Positions 53,941 through 63,912 of a stretch of 64,000 nt of DNA are shown one piece after another. A program made the translations under genes and the position numbers. Under the pieces are notes generated by a model, which saw nothing but the letters and a program-made list of their open reading frames with translations, did no database searches and was not told the DNA's origin. Position 1 is the stretch's first letter; each line of letters opens with the position of its first letter. The stretch lies in contig NZ_JAFBBW010000001.1 in assembly GCF_016907355.1 (NCBI RefSeq), positions 2,976,001 to 3,040,000 on the forward strand, in the 5' to 3' direction. The DNA comes from Agromyces aurantiacus (GTDB lineage Bacteria; Actinomycetota; Actinomycetes; Actinomycetales; Microbacteriaceae).

Positions 53941-55992
53941 TCAGGTCGCCGTCCCGGGCGCGGCCGCCGCGACCGGGCCCGCCACCGCGGGCACGGCGTC
54001 GGCGTCGATCGGGGCCGCGAACTGCGCCTCGTAGAGCCGCGTGTACGCGCCGCCCGCGGCGAGCAGCTCGGCGTGCGTGCCCTGCTCGACGATGCGGCCC
54101 GACTCCATCACGAGGATCAGGTCGGCGTCGCGGATCGTCGAGAGCCGGTGCGCGATCACGAAGCTCGTGCGGTCGCGACGCAGCGCGTTCATCGCGTGCT
54201 GCAGCAGCAGCTCGGTCCGCGTGTCGACCGAGCTCGTCGCCTCGTCGAGGATGAGCACGTCGGGCTGCGCGAGGAACGCGCGTGCGATCGTCACGAGCTG
54301 CTTCTCGCCGGCGGAGAGGTTCGACGCCTCGTCGTCGAGCACCGTGTCGTAGCCGTCGGGCAGCGTGCGCACGAACCGGTCGACGTAGGTCGCCCGCGCG
54401 GCCTCGAGGATCTCCTCCTCGGTCGCGCCGGGGCGCCCGTACGCGATGTTCTCGCGGATGGTGCCCGTGAACAGCCAGGTGTCCTGGAGCACCATGCCCA
54501 TGCGCGAGCGCAGCTCGTGCCGCGACATCCGGGTGAGGTCGACGCCGTCGAGCGTGATCCGCCCGCCGTCGAGCTCGTAGAAGCGCATGATGAGGTTCAC
54601 GAGCGTCGTCTTGCCGGCCCCGGTCGGGCCGACGATCGCGATCGACTGGCCGGGTTCGGCGGTCAGCGAGAGGTGGTCGATGAGGGGCTTCTCGGGCTCG
54701 TAGCGGAACGAGACGTCCTCGAAGGCGAGCCGGCCGGATGTCGCGGCCGCCGCCTCGCGCGGCGGCGCCTCCGACTCGACCGGGTCGGGCACCTGCTCGT
54801 CGGCGTCGAGCAGCTCGAACACGCGCTCGGCGCTCGCGACGCCCGACTGCAGCAGGTTCGCCATCGAGCCGAGCTGGCTGAGCGGCTGCGTGAACTGGCG
54901 CGAGTACTGGATGAAGGCCTGAACGTCGCCGAGGCTGATCGAGCCGCCCGCGACCATGAGCCCGCCCACCACGGCGATCGCGACGTAGACGAGGTTCCCG
55001 ACGAACATCATGGCGGGCATGATGATGCCGCTGACGAACTGGGCGCCGAAGCTCGCCTCGAACAGCTCGCCGTTCTTGTCCTCGAAGGTGCGCTCGACCT
55101 CGTGGCGGCGCCCGAACACGCGCACGAGGGCGTGGCCCGTGTACGCCTCTTCGATCTGCGCGTTCAGCGTGCCCGTGTGGGTCCACTGCGCGATGAACAG
55201 CTTCTGCGAGCGCTTGGCGATGAGGGTCGTGATGAGCAGCGTGAGCGGGATCGTGACGAGCGCGATGAGCGCCAGCAGCGGCGAGATCGAGAACATCATC
55301 ACGAGCACGCCCACGACGGTGAGCAGCGAGGTCAGCAACTGGCTCATGGTCTGCTGGAGCGACTGCGAGATGTTGTCGATGTCGTTCGTCACGCGCGAGA
55401 GCAGCTCGCCCCGCTGCATCCGGTCGAAGTAGGCCAGCGGGAGCCGATGGATCTTCGCCTCGACCTCCTCGCGGAGCCGGTACACGGTGCGCTGCGTGAC
55501 GCCGTTCAGCACGTACCCCTGCGCCCAGCCGAACAGCGACGCGAGCACGTACAACGCGAGCACCCACGCGAGCACCGTCGCGAGCGCCGTGAAGTCGATG
55601 CCGGCGCCGGGCGTGAGGTGCATCGAGGCGACCATGTCGGCCTGCTGCACCTGGCCGGCGGCGCGCAGCTGGTCGACGACCTGCTGCTGGGTCGCGCCGG
55701 GCGGCATCTGCGCCGAGACGAAGCCCTCGAAGATGATGTTCGTGGCCTGGCCGAGGATCTTCGGTCCGAGCACCGAGAACGTGACGCTGAGCACGCCGAG
55801 GAGCACCACGAACACGACGGCGGCGCGCTCGGGACGCAGCCGGCCGAGCAGCCGCCGAGCCGAGGGACCGAAGTTCATCGACTTCTCGACGGGCATGCCG
55901 GCGCCGGCGAACGGGCCGCCGCCCATCGGGCCGCGGCGGGGCGGCATGGGCAGGCGCGCCGGCGCGGCCGGGCGGGACTCGGGCGCGCTCAT
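53941..55992 (-). CDS. ABC exporter half-transporter (permease-ATPase), second of a pair
   Basis: A 683-residue fused permease-ATPase of the multidrug/lipid exporter type. An unusually long Pro/Gly-rich N-terminus (PMPPRRGPMGGGPFAGAGMP) precedes six membrane helices. The ATPase domain has GPTGAGKTTLVN, LSAGEKQLVTIARAF and LILDEATSSVDTRTE. Its signature reads LSAGE rather than LSGGQ, as expected in one half of a heterodimeric exporter. Its ATG overlaps the stop of the partner gene, so the two halves are made together. Drug efflux is likely, regulated by the TetR protein at the head of the operon. Confidence 0.93.
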   Translation of the reverse strand: MSAPESRPAAPARLPMPPRRGPMGGGPFAGAGMPVEKSMNFGPSARRLLGRLRPERAAVVFVVLLGVLSVTFSVLGPKILGQATNIIFEGFVSAQMPPGATQQQVVDQLRAAGQVQQADMVASMHLTPGAGIDFTALATVLAWVLALYVLASLFGWAQGYVLNGVTQRTVYRLREEVEAKIHRLPLAYFDRMQRGELLSRVTNDIDNISQSLQQTMSQLLTSLLTVVGVLVMMFSISPLLALIALVTIPLTLLITTLIAKRSQKLFIAQWTHTGTLNAQIEEAYTGHALVRVFGRRHEVERTFEDKNGELFEASFGAQFVSGIIMPAMMFVGNLVYVAIAVVGGLMVAGGSISLGDVQAFIQYSRQFTQPLSQLGSMANLLQSGVASAERVFELLDADEQVPDPVESEAPPREAAAATSGRLAFEDVSFRYEPEKPLIDHLSLTAEPGQSIAIVGPTGAGKTTLVNLIMRFYELDGGRITLDGVDLTRMSRHELRSRMGMVLQDTWLFTGTIRENIAYGRPGATEEEILEAARATYVDRFVRTLPDGYDTVLDDEASNLSAGEKQLVTIARAFLAQPDVLILDEATSSVDTRTELLLQHAMNALRRDRTSFVIAHRLSTIRDADLILVMESGRIVEQGTHAELLAAGGAYTRLYEAQFAAPIDADAVPAVAGPVAAAAPGTAT

Positions 55993-57722
55993 GCCGCCTC
56001 CTCCACGCTGAGCTGGCTCTCGACGATCTCGGCGTAGGCGGCCGAGCTCGCGAGCAGGTCGTCGTGCGTGCCCTGCGCCGTGATGCGGCCGTCCTCCACG
56101 ACGAGGATCTTGTCGGCCCCGACGATGGTGGCGACGCGCTGCGCGACGACGATCACGGTCGCGTCCGACACCGAGCGCGCGAGCGCCGCCCGCAGGCGCG
56201 CGTCGGTGGCGGTGTCGAGGGCCGAGAACGAGTCGTCGAACAGGTAGATCGGCGGGCGTTTCACAAGGGCTCGCGCGATCGAGAGGCGCTGGCGCTGGCC
56301 GCCCGACACGTTCGTGCCGCCCTGGGCGATCGGCGCATCGAGCTGCTCGGGCATCGCGGCGACGAAGTCGCGGGCCTGCGCGATGGCGAGTGTGTCCCAC
56401 AGCTCGGCGTCCGTGGCATCCGGGTCGCCGTAGCGCAGCGTCGACGCGACGGTGCCCGCGAACAGGTACGGCTTCTGCGGCACGAGCGCGAGCTGGGCGT
56501 TCAGCACGTCGGGGTCGAGCTCGCGCACATCGACGCCGCCGACGAGCACGGCGCCGCCAGTGGCGTCGAACAGCCGCGCGACGAGGTTGACGATCGTGGT
56601 CTTGCCCGCACCGGTCGCGCCGATGATGGCCGTGACCTCGCCGGGGTTCGCGACGAAGCTCACGTCGTGGAGCACCGGGTCCTCGGCGCCGGGATACGCG
56701 AAGTCGACGTGGCGGAACTCGACCGTACCGGGCGCCGTGACCGCAGAGACGGGCCGCTCGGGATCGGTCACGCTCGGGCGGGTCGCGAGGACCTCGTCGA
56801 TGCGCCCGGCCGAGACCGCCGCGCGCGGCAGCAGCACCGCGATCATGGTCGACATCATGACCGCCATCAGGATCTGGATGAGGTAGGTCAGGAACGCCGT
56901 GAGCGACCCGATCTGCATCGAGCCGTCCTCGATCCGGAACGCCCCGAACCACAGCACGGCCACGCTCGAGACGTTGAGCACGAGCATCACGACCGGGAAC
57001 ACGAGCGCGAAGAGCCGCCCCGCGCGCAGCGCCGTGTCGGTGAGCGACGCGTTGGCCTCGGCGAACCGCTCGCTCTCGACGCCCTCGCGCACGAACGCGC
57101 GGATGACGCGGATGCCCGTGAGCTGTTCGCGCAGCACCCGGTTCACGCCGTCGATGCGCTTCTGCATCGACTGGAAGAGCGGCACCATCCGGCTGATGAT
57201 CAGGCCGACCGCGATGAGCAGCACGGGCACCGCGACGACCATGATCCACGACAGCTCGAGGTCCTGCCGGAGCGCCATGATCACGCCGCCGATCGCGAGG
57301 ATCGGCGCCGAGACGAGGATCGTGCACGACATCAGGACGAGCATCTGCACCTGCTGCACGTCGTTGGTCGTGCGCGTGATGAGGCTCGGCGCGCCGAAGC
57401 GCGTGACCTCCTGCTCGGAGAACTCGCCGACGCGGCGGAAGACGCCGGCGCGCACGTCGCGCCCGAACGCCATCGCGGCCTTCGCGCCGAAGTAGACGGC
57501 CGTGATCGCGCAGGCGATCTGCACGAGGGTGATGCCGAGCATGAGCGCGCCCGTCGAGAGGATGAATCCGGTGTCTCCCGTGACGACGCCCTGGTCGATG
57601 ATCTCGGCGTTCAGGGTCGGCAGGTACAGCGACGCGATCGACTGCGCGAGCTGGAACACGACGACCGCGACGAGCAGGGGCCAATACGGCCGGAGGTAGC
57701 GCCGGAGCAGGCTCATGAGCAT
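55989..57722 (-). CDS. ABC exporter half-transporter (permease-ATPase), first of a pair
   Basis: A 577-residue partner of the downstream half-transporter. Six helices occupy residues ~15-300, including MLMSLLRRYLRPYWPLL at the start. The ATPase has GATGAGKTTIVN, VSGGQRQRLSIARAL and IYLFDDSFSALD, where the usual Walker B glutamate is replaced by aspartate-serine (DDS); such a degenerate site is typical of one half of a heterodimeric exporter. The gene overlaps the tetR gene by ten bases upstream and its partner by four downstream. Confidence 0.93.
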   Translation of the reverse strand: MLMSLLRRYLRPYWPLLVAVVVFQLAQSIASLYLPTLNAEIIDQGVVTGDTGFILSTGALMLGITLVQIACAITAVYFGAKAAMAFGRDVRAGVFRRVGEFSEQEVTRFGAPSLITRTTNDVQQVQMLVLMSCTILVSAPILAIGGVIMALRQDLELSWIMVVAVPVLLIAVGLIISRMVPLFQSMQKRIDGVNRVLREQLTGIRVIRAFVREGVESERFAEANASLTDTALRAGRLFALVFPVVMLVLNVSSVAVLWFGAFRIEDGSMQIGSLTAFLTYLIQILMAVMMSTMIAVLLPRAAVSAGRIDEVLATRPSVTDPERPVSAVTAPGTVEFRHVDFAYPGAEDPVLHDVSFVANPGEVTAIIGATGAGKTTIVNLVARLFDATGGAVLVGGVDVRELDPDVLNAQLALVPQKPYLFAGTVASTLRYGDPDATDAELWDTLAIAQARDFVAAMPEQLDAPIAQGGTNVSGGQRQRLSIARALVKRPPIYLFDDSFSALDTATDARLRAALARSVSDATVIVVAQRVATIVGADKILVVEDGRITAQGTHDDLLASSAAYAEIVESQLSVEEAA

Positions 57723-58333
57723 GGTGCGGCCTCCTTCGCGGGGGCAGACGGCGCGGGTCGATCGGCGGCGATCCCGCGGGCGATCAGGTCGGCGAGCTCG
57801 GCGGTGTCGAGCCCGGTCGTGTCGGAGAAGTGCGGGACGGCCGAGGCGAACGCGACCAGGCGCACGAATGCGAACACGCGCTCGGGCGGCACGCGCAGGC
57901 GCTCGAGCTCGGGTGCGAGCAGGTCGGTGAAGATGCCGACGATGAGCTCGGGCTCGGGGTGCGCGGGCGGGCGCGGGCGCCCGCCGAGGGAGGCGAACAC
58001 GCCGAAGATGCCGGCGAAGCGGTCGTGGAACCGGTCGAGGATGAGGCGCAGCTTGAGCTCGAGCGACAGCGACGGGTCGATGCGCCGGAGCTCGTCCCGG
58101 AACGGCTCGGGATCGAGGAACTCCTCGACGGCTGCGTCGATGATCGCCTCCTTGTCGGCGAAGACGCGGAACAGCGTGCCCTCCGCGACGCCCGAGGCCT
58201 CGGCGATCTGGCGCGTCGTGACCTCCCGGCCGTGGGCGACGATGAGCGGCACGGTGGCGCGCGCGATGACGCGACGGCGTTCCTCGACAGGCATCGGGCG
58301 CGCACGGCCCGGGCGCTCGGTGACAGCGGACAT
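57713..58333 (-). CDS. TetR-family repressor of the ABC exporter
   Basis: A 206-residue TetR protein. The DNA-binding helix-turn-helix is TTRQIAEASGVAEGTLFRVFADKEAI near residues 39-64; the rest is a ligand-binding helical domain. It heads the operon tetR - two ABC half-transporters and overlaps the first by ten bases. An 18-base perfect palindrome directly upstream of its -10 hexamer is the likely operator, so it should repress itself and the exporter until a ligand binds. ATG lies six bases after TACGAT, so the message is probably leaderless. Confidence 0.93.
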   Translation of the reverse strand: MSAVTERPGRARPMPVEERRRVIARATVPLIVAHGREVTTRQIAEASGVAEGTLFRVFADKEAIIDAAVEEFLDPEPFRDELRRIDPSLSLELKLRLILDRFHDRFAGIFGVFASLGGRPRPPAHPEPELIVGIFTDLLAPELERLRVPPERVFAFVRLVAFASAVPHFSDTTGLDTAELADLIARGIAADRPAPSAPAKEAAPCS

Positions 58334-58339
58334 GCGCCG

Positions 58340-58368
58340 ATCGTAGACCCGGAGTGAGCGCTCACTCC
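58340..58368 (-). promoter_or_regulatory. Promoter with an 18-bp palindromic TetR operator
   Basis: GGAGTGAGCGCTCACTCC (58351-58368) is a perfect palindrome of the GAGTGA(N)TCACTC kind seen for many actinobacterial TetR regulators. TACGAT (minus strand 58345-58340) is the -10, ending six bases before the ATG at 58333. The palindrome covers the spacer and -35 area, so bound repressor would block polymerase. Confidence 0.8.
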
Positions 58369-58464
58369 ATGATTCGCCGCTCGCCCTCGGCGAACACGCG
58401 CGACGCGCGGGTCAGCGACGAGCCGCGCCCGGGCGCGCCCGCCGCGCTCGACGGCGGCGGGCGA

Positions 58465-59550
58465 TCAGGCCTGCGCGGCCGACCGGCTGCGACCGCCCAG
58501 GGCGCGCGCGTCGCGGTTGCCCGCGAGGTCCTTGCGAAGCTCCTTGGGCAGCGAGAACATCAGGTCCTCCTCGGCCGTCTTGACCTCCTGGACGTCGCCG
58601 AAGCCCGCGTCCTCGAGTTCGAGGAGCACTTCCTTGACAAGGCCCTCGGGCACCGACGCCCCGCTCGTCACGCCGACGGTCTCGGCGCCCTCGAGCCACT
58701 CCTGGCGGATCTCGGTCGAGTAGTCGACCCGGTAGGCGCGCTTCGCGCCGTACTCGAGCGCGACCTCGACGAGCCGAACGCTGTTGGAGGAGTTCGCGGA
58801 GCCCACCACGATCACCACGTCGGACTCGCGCGCGACCTTCTTGATCGCGACCTGGCGGTTCTGCGTGGCGTAGCAGATGTCGTCGGACGGCGGGTCCTGC
58901 AGGTTCGGGAACCGCTCGCGCAGGCGCCGCACGGTTTCCATCGTCTCGTCGACCGAGAGCGTGGTCTGCGAGAGCCACACGACCTTGTCGGGGTCGCGCA
59001 CCTCGATGTTCGGCACGTCGTCGGGGCTGTTCACGAGCGTGACGTGGTCGGGCGCCTCGCCGGCCGTGCCCTCGACCTCCTCGTGGCCCTCGTGGCCGAT
59101 GAGCAGGATCTCGAAGTCGTCGCGCGCGAATCGGACCGCCTCGCGGTGCACCTTGGTCACGAGCGGGCACGTGGCGTCGATCGCGTGCAGGCCGCGCTCG
59201 GCGGCCTCGTTGACCACCGCGGGCGAGACGCCGTGCGCGCTGAAGACGACGTGCGCCCCCTCGGGCACCTCGTCGACCTCCTCGACGAAGATCGCCCCCT
59301 GCTTCTCGAGCTCGGTGACCACGTGGATGTTGTGCACGATCTGCTTGCGCACGTACACGGGCGCGCCGTAGTGCTCGAGCGCCTTCTCGACCGCGATCAC
59401 GGCGCGGTCGACGCCCGCGCAGTACCCCCGGGGCGCCGCGAGCAGCACCCGCTTGCGTCCTTGGACGGGGATATCCTTGAGCCGGCCGCGCACGCTCGGG
59501 ATCCGAGGCATGCCGAGGTCGATCCGCGGGGCATCCGTCAAGCTCGTCAC
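58465..59550 (-). CDS. ispH: 4-hydroxy-3-methylbut-2-enyl diphosphate reductase
   Basis: A 361-residue Fe-S enzyme making IPP and DMAPP in the last step of the MEP isoprenoid pathway. Cluster cysteines are in [23 protein letters not shown] and [23 protein letters not shown] is near the C-terminus. GTG at 59550 is chosen because a TAGGAT hexamer ends seven bases before it (leaderless); the ATG at 59559 would overlap that hexamer. It is divergent from xseA, the same arrangement as lytB2/xseA in M. tuberculosis. Confidence 0.95.
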   Translation of the reverse strand: MTSLTDAPRIDLGMPRIPSVRGRLKDIPVQGRKRVLLAAPRGYCAGVDRAVIAVEKALEHYGAPVYVRKQIVHNIHVVTELEKQGAIFVEEVDEVPEGAHVVFSAHGVSPAVVNEAAERGLHAIDATCPLVTKVHREAVRFARDDFEILLIGHEGHEEVEGTAGEAPDHVTLVNSPDDVPNIEVRDPDKVVWLSQTTLSVDETMETVRRLRERFPNLQDPPSDDICYATQNRQVAIKKVARESDVVIVVGSANSSNSVRLVEVALEYGAKRAYRVDYSTEIRQEWLEGAETVGVTSGASVPEGLVKEVLLELEDAGFGDVQEVKTAEEDLMFSLPKELRKDLAGNRDARALGGRSRSAAQA

Positions 59551-59596
59551 GGGTGCCATCCTACGCGGGCGCAGATGGCGAGCGGCTGGGAGGCGC

Positions 59597-60820
59597 ATGG
59601 CTCAGGGCCCCACGACCCGCGACACCCCGTGGTCGGTCTCGATGCTCTCGGGCAAGCTCAAGGAGTACCTCGACCGGCTCGGCACGGTGTGGATCGAGGG
59701 CGAGGTCACGCAGTGGGGCGTGTCGGCCGGCAACGTCTACGGCAAGCTGAAGGACCTCGAGGCGGATGCCACGGTGTCGTTCACGATCTGGTCGTCGACG
59801 CGCGCGAAGCTCACGGAGCAGTTCAAGGCCGGCGACCACGTCGTCGCGCTCGTCAAGCCCAACTGGTGGGTCAAGGGCGGCTCGCTCACGATGCAGGTGT
59901 TCGACGTGCGCCACGTCGGGCTCGGCGACCTGCTCGAGCGCATCGAGCGCCTGCGTGCGCAGCTCGCCGCCGAGGGGCTGTTCGACGCGTCGCGCAAGAC
60001 GCCGCTGCCCTTCCTCCCGGCGGTCATCGGCCTCGTCACGGGCAAGGACAGCGACGCCGAGCAGGACGTGGTCCGCAACGCCCGGCTCCGCTGGCCGGCG
60101 GTGGAGTTCCGGATGGCGTACGCCGCCGTCCAGGGCGACCGGTGCGCGCCCGAGGTGGTCGCCGCCATCCGACGGCTGGACGCCGACCCCGCCGTCGAGG
60201 TCATCATCGTCGCGCGCGGCGGCGGCGACTTCCAGAACCTCCTGGGCTTCAGCGACGAGCGCGTCGTGCGGGCCGCCGCCGCGGCCTCCACGCCCATCGT
60301 GAGCGCGATCGGGCACGAGGCCGACCGGCCGCTGCTCGACGAGGTCGCCGACCTGCGCGCGTCGACGCCGACGGATGCCGCGAAGCGCGTCGTGCCCGAC
60401 GTCTCCGAGGAGCTCGTCCGCGTCGAGCAGGCGCGCGCCCGCGTCCGTATGCGCGTCACCACGCTCGTCAACCACGAGATCGACCGCATCGGGCACCTGC
60501 GCAGCCGGCCGGCCCTCGCCGACGCGTCGTGGATCGTCGACCGGCGCGCCGAGGACGTCACCCGCTGGGTCGCGCGCGGCGCCGAGCTCGCCGAACGCGC
60601 GATCGAACGCGCAGCGACGCGCACCGCCGAGCTGCGGTCGCAGCTGCGGGCGCTCTCGCCGCTCGCGACGCTCGAGCGCGGCTACGCCATCGTGCAGCGC
60701 GAGGAGGACGGCGTGCTGACCCGACCCGACCAGGCGCCCGAGGGCACGCCGCTGCGGATCACGCTGGCCGAGGGACGTCTCGCAGCGACATCCCGGGGGC
60801 CTGTCGGCGACGCCGAATAG
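59597..60820 (+). CDS. xseA: Exodeoxyribonuclease VII large subunit
   Basis: A 407-residue subunit of ExoVII. The N-terminal OB-fold is [23 protein letters not shown]; the catalytic core shows [16 protein letters not shown] [31 protein letters not shown] and [24 protein letters not shown]. ExoVII degrades single-stranded DNA from both ends. GGGAGG precedes the ATG. The xseB gene follows, starting eleven bases after the stop. Confidence 0.96.
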   Translation: MAQGPTTRDTPWSVSMLSGKLKEYLDRLGTVWIEGEVTQWGVSAGNVYGKLKDLEADATVSFTIWSSTRAKLTEQFKAGDHVVALVKPNWWVKGGSLTMQVFDVRHVGLGDLLERIERLRAQLAAEGLFDASRKTPLPFLPAVIGLVTGKDSDAEQDVVRNARLRWPAVEFRMAYAAVQGDRCAPEVVAAIRRLDADPAVEVIIVARGGGDFQNLLGFSDERVVRAAAAASTPIVSAIGHEADRPLLDEVADLRASTPTDAAKRVVPDVSEELVRVEQARARVRMRVTTLVNHEIDRIGHLRSRPALADASWIVDRRAEDVTRWVARGAELAERAIERAATRTAELRSQLRALSPLATLERGYAIVQREEDGVLTRPDQAPEGTPLRITLAEGRLAATSRGPVGDAE

Positions 60821-60823
60821 AAT
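60818..60823 (+). promoter_or_regulatory. Internal -10 for xseB overlapping the xseA stop
   Basis: TAGAAT, nearly the consensus TATAAT, overlaps the xseA TAG stop and ends seven bases before the ATG at 60831. It would allow xseB to be transcribed separately as a leaderless message. Confidence 0.4.
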
Positions 60824-60830
60824 GCCCTCC

Positions 60831-61082
60831 ATGCCCACCACACCCCCGAGCGTCGCCGAGCTCAGCTACGAGCAGGCCCGAGACGAGCTCGTGCGCGTCG
60901 TCGCCGAGCTCGAGCAGGGTTCCGCGACGCTCGAGCAGTCGCTCGCCCTGTGGGAACGCGGCGAGGCGCTCGCGCAGCGCTGCGAGGAGTGGCTGCTCGG
61001 CGCCAAGGCGCGCCTCGACGCGGCGCGCGTGAAGGGCGGCGCCGCGGCATCCGACGCCCGCGCCGAGGGCGGCGAGGGCTGA
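60831..61082 (+). CDS. xseB: Exodeoxyribonuclease VII small subunit
   Basis: An 83-residue helical subunit of Exo[45 protein letters not shown] sequence matches XseB (quoted in part only: [26 protein letters not shown]). It binds XseA in several copies. ATG at 60831 fits the leaderless hexamer; an ATG three codons earlier is also possible. Its stop overlaps the next ATG (TGATG). Confidence 0.92.
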   Translation: MPTTPPSVAELSYEQARDELVRVVAELEQGSATLEQSLALWERGEALAQRCEEWLLGAKARLDAARVKGGAAASDARAEGGEG

Positions 61083-61723
61083 TGGCGCGCCGCGAACCCC
61101 GCGTGGTCGCCGAGCTCGGCCGTCCGGAGACGCCCGAGGAGACCGCCGCACGCAAGGCCGACGACGCGGTCAAGCGGCGCCAGCGCCAGACGGTGAAGAA
61201 CCTCGTCGGCTCGCTCGTGGCGACCCTCGCGGTCGTCGCCGTGATCGTGCTCCTCGTGCCCCGCAGCGACGCCCCCATCGAGCGCGACATCGACGTCGCC
61301 GCGGTCGCCGCGCAGGCGCAGGTCGGCATCGAGCAGCAGCTCGCCGTGCCCGAACTGCCCGAGGGGTGGCGCTCGAACGACGCGTCGCTGCGCACCCGCG
61401 AGGCCGACGGCGTCACGGCATGGTACGCGGGCTACCTCACCCCGAGCGACGAGTACGCCGGCATGTACCAGGGCCTCAGCGCCAATCCCACGTGGACCGC
61501 CGCCCTGCTCGCGAACACCATCGCCACCGGCGTCGTCACGATCGACGGCGTCGAGTGGACGGTCTACGACAACCGCGAGTCCGACGCCGACGTCGGCAAC
61601 GCGCGCTACGGCCTCGTCGCCGAGGCGGGCGAGAGCACCTTCGTACTGCTCGGCACCGCCGACCCCGAGGAGTTCGACACCCTGGCGAGGGCCATCGTCC
61701 CCGCCATCGACGCGCAGCGCTGA
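61082..61723 (+). CDS. DUF4245 membrane-anchored protein
   Basis: A 213-residue protein with a basic cytoplasmic N-terminus, one membrane helix ([21 protein letters not shown]) and an exported domain with [14 protein letters not shown] and the family-wide [10 protein letters not shown]...[21 protein letters not shown]4245 proteins are found throughout actinobacteria next to xseB; function unknown. It overlaps xseB by one base, suggesting one transcript. Confidence 0.88.
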   Translation: MARREPRVVAELGRPETPEETAARKADDAVKRRQRQTVKNLVGSLVATLAVVAVIVLLVPRSDAPIERDIDVAAVAAQAQVGIEQQLAVPELPEGWRSNDASLRTREADGVTAWYAGYLTPSDEYAGMYQGLSANPTWTAALLANTIATGVVTIDGVEWTVYDNRESDADVGNARYGLVAEAGESTFVLLGTADPEEFDTLARAIVPAIDAQR

Positions 61724-61734
61724 GAGGAGCGGCC

Positions 61735-62388
61735 GTGAGCCAGCCCGCCCCCGCACGACCCACCACCCCCGCCGAGACTTGGCGCGAACTCCGCGCGGGC
61801 AACGCGCGATTCGTCGCGGGAGTCCCCCAGCACCCCAGGCAGGATGTCGATCGCCGCACCGAGCTCGCCGACCACCAGCGCCCGCTCGTGGCCGTGTTCG
61901 GCTGCGCCGACTCGCGCCTCGCGGCCGAGATCATCTTCGACGTGGGCCTCGGCGACGCGTTCGTCGTGCGCAACGCCGGCCAGGTGATCTCCGACTCGGT
62001 CGTCGGCTCGCTCGAGTACGCGGTCGGCGTGCTCGGCGTCCCGCTCATCCTCGTCCTCGGCCACGACCAGTGCGGCGCCGTGCGGGCGGCGATCGACTCG
62101 CAGGCCGCCGACCCGGCGCCGCTCCCGGCGCACATCCAGTCGCTCGTCGACCGCATCGTGCCCGCGGTGCGCCGCGTCGCCGGCACCGCGGAGGGTCCCA
62201 TCGACCCCGACTCGGTCGACGCCGCGTTCGTGGGGCGCGAGCACCTGCGCGACACGGTTGCCGAGCTCCTCGAGCGCTCCGAGGTGATCAGCGAGGCGAT
62301 CGCAGCGGGTACGCTGGCTGTGGTCGGCGCGAACTACCGCCTGCTCGAGGGCCGCGCCGAGACCGACGTGGTCGTCGGTCGCATCTGA
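61735..62388 (+). CDS. Beta-carbonic anhydrase
   Basis: A 217-residue zinc enzyme interconverting CO2 and bicarbonate. Zinc ligands are in [12 protein letters not shown] (Cys, with Asp-Arg) and [10 protein letters not shown] (His, Cys), and [22 protein letters not shown] is the usual link. The start is GTG with AGAGGAG before it. It sits between the DUF4245 gene and fumC in the same direction. Confidence 0.95.
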   Translation: MSQPAPARPTTPAETWRELRAGNARFVAGVPQHPRQDVDRRTELADHQRPLVAVFGCADSRLAAEIIFDVGLGDAFVVRNAGQVISDSVVGSLEYAVGVLGVPLILVLGHDQCGAVRAAIDSQAADPAPLPAHIQSLVDRIVPAVRRVAGTAEGPIDPDSVDAAFVGREHLRDTVAELLERSEVISEAIAAGTLAVVGANYRLLEGRAETDVVVGRI

Positions 62389-62444
62389 GGCCGTCGCGGC
62401 ATCCGTTCGCCGCGCGCACTGGCGAGATCGAAGGGGAACACACC

Positions 62445-63860
62445 GTGGTGGACAACGCCGCCGACTACCGGATCGAACACGACACGATGGGCGAGGTGCG
62501 GGTCCCCGCGTCGGCGCTCTACCGCGCGCAGACGCAGCGCGCCGTCGAGAACTTCCCCATCTCGGGGCACGGCCTCGAGCCCGCGCAGGTCGCGGCGCTC
62601 GCGCGCATCAAGAAGTCCGCGGCCCTCGCCAACGCGCGCCTCGGCGTGCTCGACGCGCAGCTCGCGCAGGCGATCGCCGACGCCGCCGACGAGGTCATCG
62701 AGGGCCGGGTCGACATGGTGGCGCACTTCCCGGTCGACGTCTACCAGACCGGCTCCGGCACGTCGTCGAACATGAACATGAACGAGGTGCTCGCGACCAT
62801 CGCGACCGAGAAGCTCGGCTCGCCGGTGCACCCGAACGACCACGTCAACGCGTCGCAGTCCTCGAACGACGTCTTCCCCACCTCGGTGCACATCGCGGTC
62901 ACCGCCGCGCTGATCGACGAGCTCATCCCCTCGCTCGACCACCTCGCGGTGGCCCTCGAGGCCAAGGCCGAGGCGTGGGCCGACGTGGTCAAGGCCGGCC
63001 GCACGCACCTCATGGATGCCACGCCCGTCACGCTCGGCCAGGAGTTCGGCGGCTACGCCCGCCAGGTGCGCCTCGGCATCGAGCGCGTGCAGTCGGCGCT
63101 CCCGCGCGTGGCCGAGGTCCCGCTCGGCGGCACCGCCGTCGGCACGGGCATCAACACGCCCGCGGGCTTCCCGCAGCTGGTCATCGAGCTGCTCCAGCAG
63201 GAGACCGAGCTGCCGATCACCGAGGCGGCCGACCACTTCGAGGCGCAGGCCAACCGCGACGGCCTCGTCGAGGCGTCGGGCGCGCTGCGCACCATCGCGG
63301 TGAGCCTCACCAAGATCTGCAACGACCTCCGCTGGATGGGCTCGGGCCCGAACACCGGCCTCGGCGAGCTCTCCATCCCCGACCTGCAGCCCGGCTCGTC
63401 GATCATGCCCGGCAAGGTCAACCCGGTCGTGCCCGAGGCGGTCCTCATGGTCGCCTCGCGCGTCGTCGGCAACGACGCGACCATCGCGTGGGCCGGTGCG
63501 TCGGGCTCGTTCGAGCTCAACGTGCAGATCCCCGTCATGGGCACCGCCCTGCTCGAGTCGATCCGGCTGCTGTCGAACTCGGTGCGCGTGCTCGCCGACA
63601 AGACCATCGACGGCTTGCAGGCCAACGTGGAGCGCACGTCGGCGCTCGCGGGCATGTCGCCCTCGATCGTCACGCCGCTGAACAAGATCATCGGCTACGA
63701 GGCCGCGGCGAAGATCGCGAAGCACTCGGTCGCCAAGGGCATCACGGTGCGCGAGGCCGTGATCGACCTCGGGCACGTCGAGCGCGGCGAGCTGACCGAG
63801 GCCCAGCTCGACGAGGCGCTGCACCTGCTCTCGATGACGCGCCCGCCGCAGGCGAAGTAA
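62445..63860 (+). CDS. fumC: Fumarate hydratase class II
   Basis: A 471-residue iron-free fumarase of the TCA cycle. The family signature [15 protein letters not shown] is near residue 320, [16 protein letters not shown] near 105, and [16 protein letters not shown] near 130 complete the active site. Start GTG at 62445, with a second GTG just after, and AAGGGGAA upstream. It is followed by a strong hairpin shared with the next convergent gene. Confidence 0.97.
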   Translation: MVDNAADYRIEHDTMGEVRVPASALYRAQTQRAVENFPISGHGLEPAQVAALARIKKSAALANARLGVLDAQLAQAIADAADEVIEGRVDMVAHFPVDVYQTGSGTSSNMNMNEVLATIATEKLGSPVHPNDHVNASQSSNDVFPTSVHIAVTAALIDELIPSLDHLAVALEAKAEAWADVVKAGRTHLMDATPVTLGQEFGGYARQVRLGIERVQSALPRVAEVPLGGTAVGTGINTPAGFPQLVIELLQQETELPITEAADHFEAQANRDGLVEASGALRTIAVSLTKICNDLRWMGSGPNTGLGELSIPDLQPGSSIMPGKVNPVVPEAVLMVASRVVGNDATIAWAGASGSFELNVQIPVMGTALLESIRLLSNSVRVLADKTIDGLQANVERTSALAGMSPSIVTPLNKIIGYEAAAKIAKHSVAKGITVREAVIDLGHVERGELTEAQLDEALHLLSMTRPPQAK

Positions 63861-63870
63861 CGCGTCCGCA

Positions 63871-63909
63871 CGCGACCGGGGCCCGGGCATCGCCCGGGCC
63901 CCGTTCGCG
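63871..63909. terminator. Bidirectional terminator after fumC
   Basis: CGGGGCCCGGGC (63877-63888) pairs perfectly with GCCCGGGCCCCG (63892-63903) around ATC; beyond one mismatch, five more pairs extend it to 63871-63909. It lies between convergent genes. Confidence 0.9.
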
Positions 63910-63912
63910 TGC

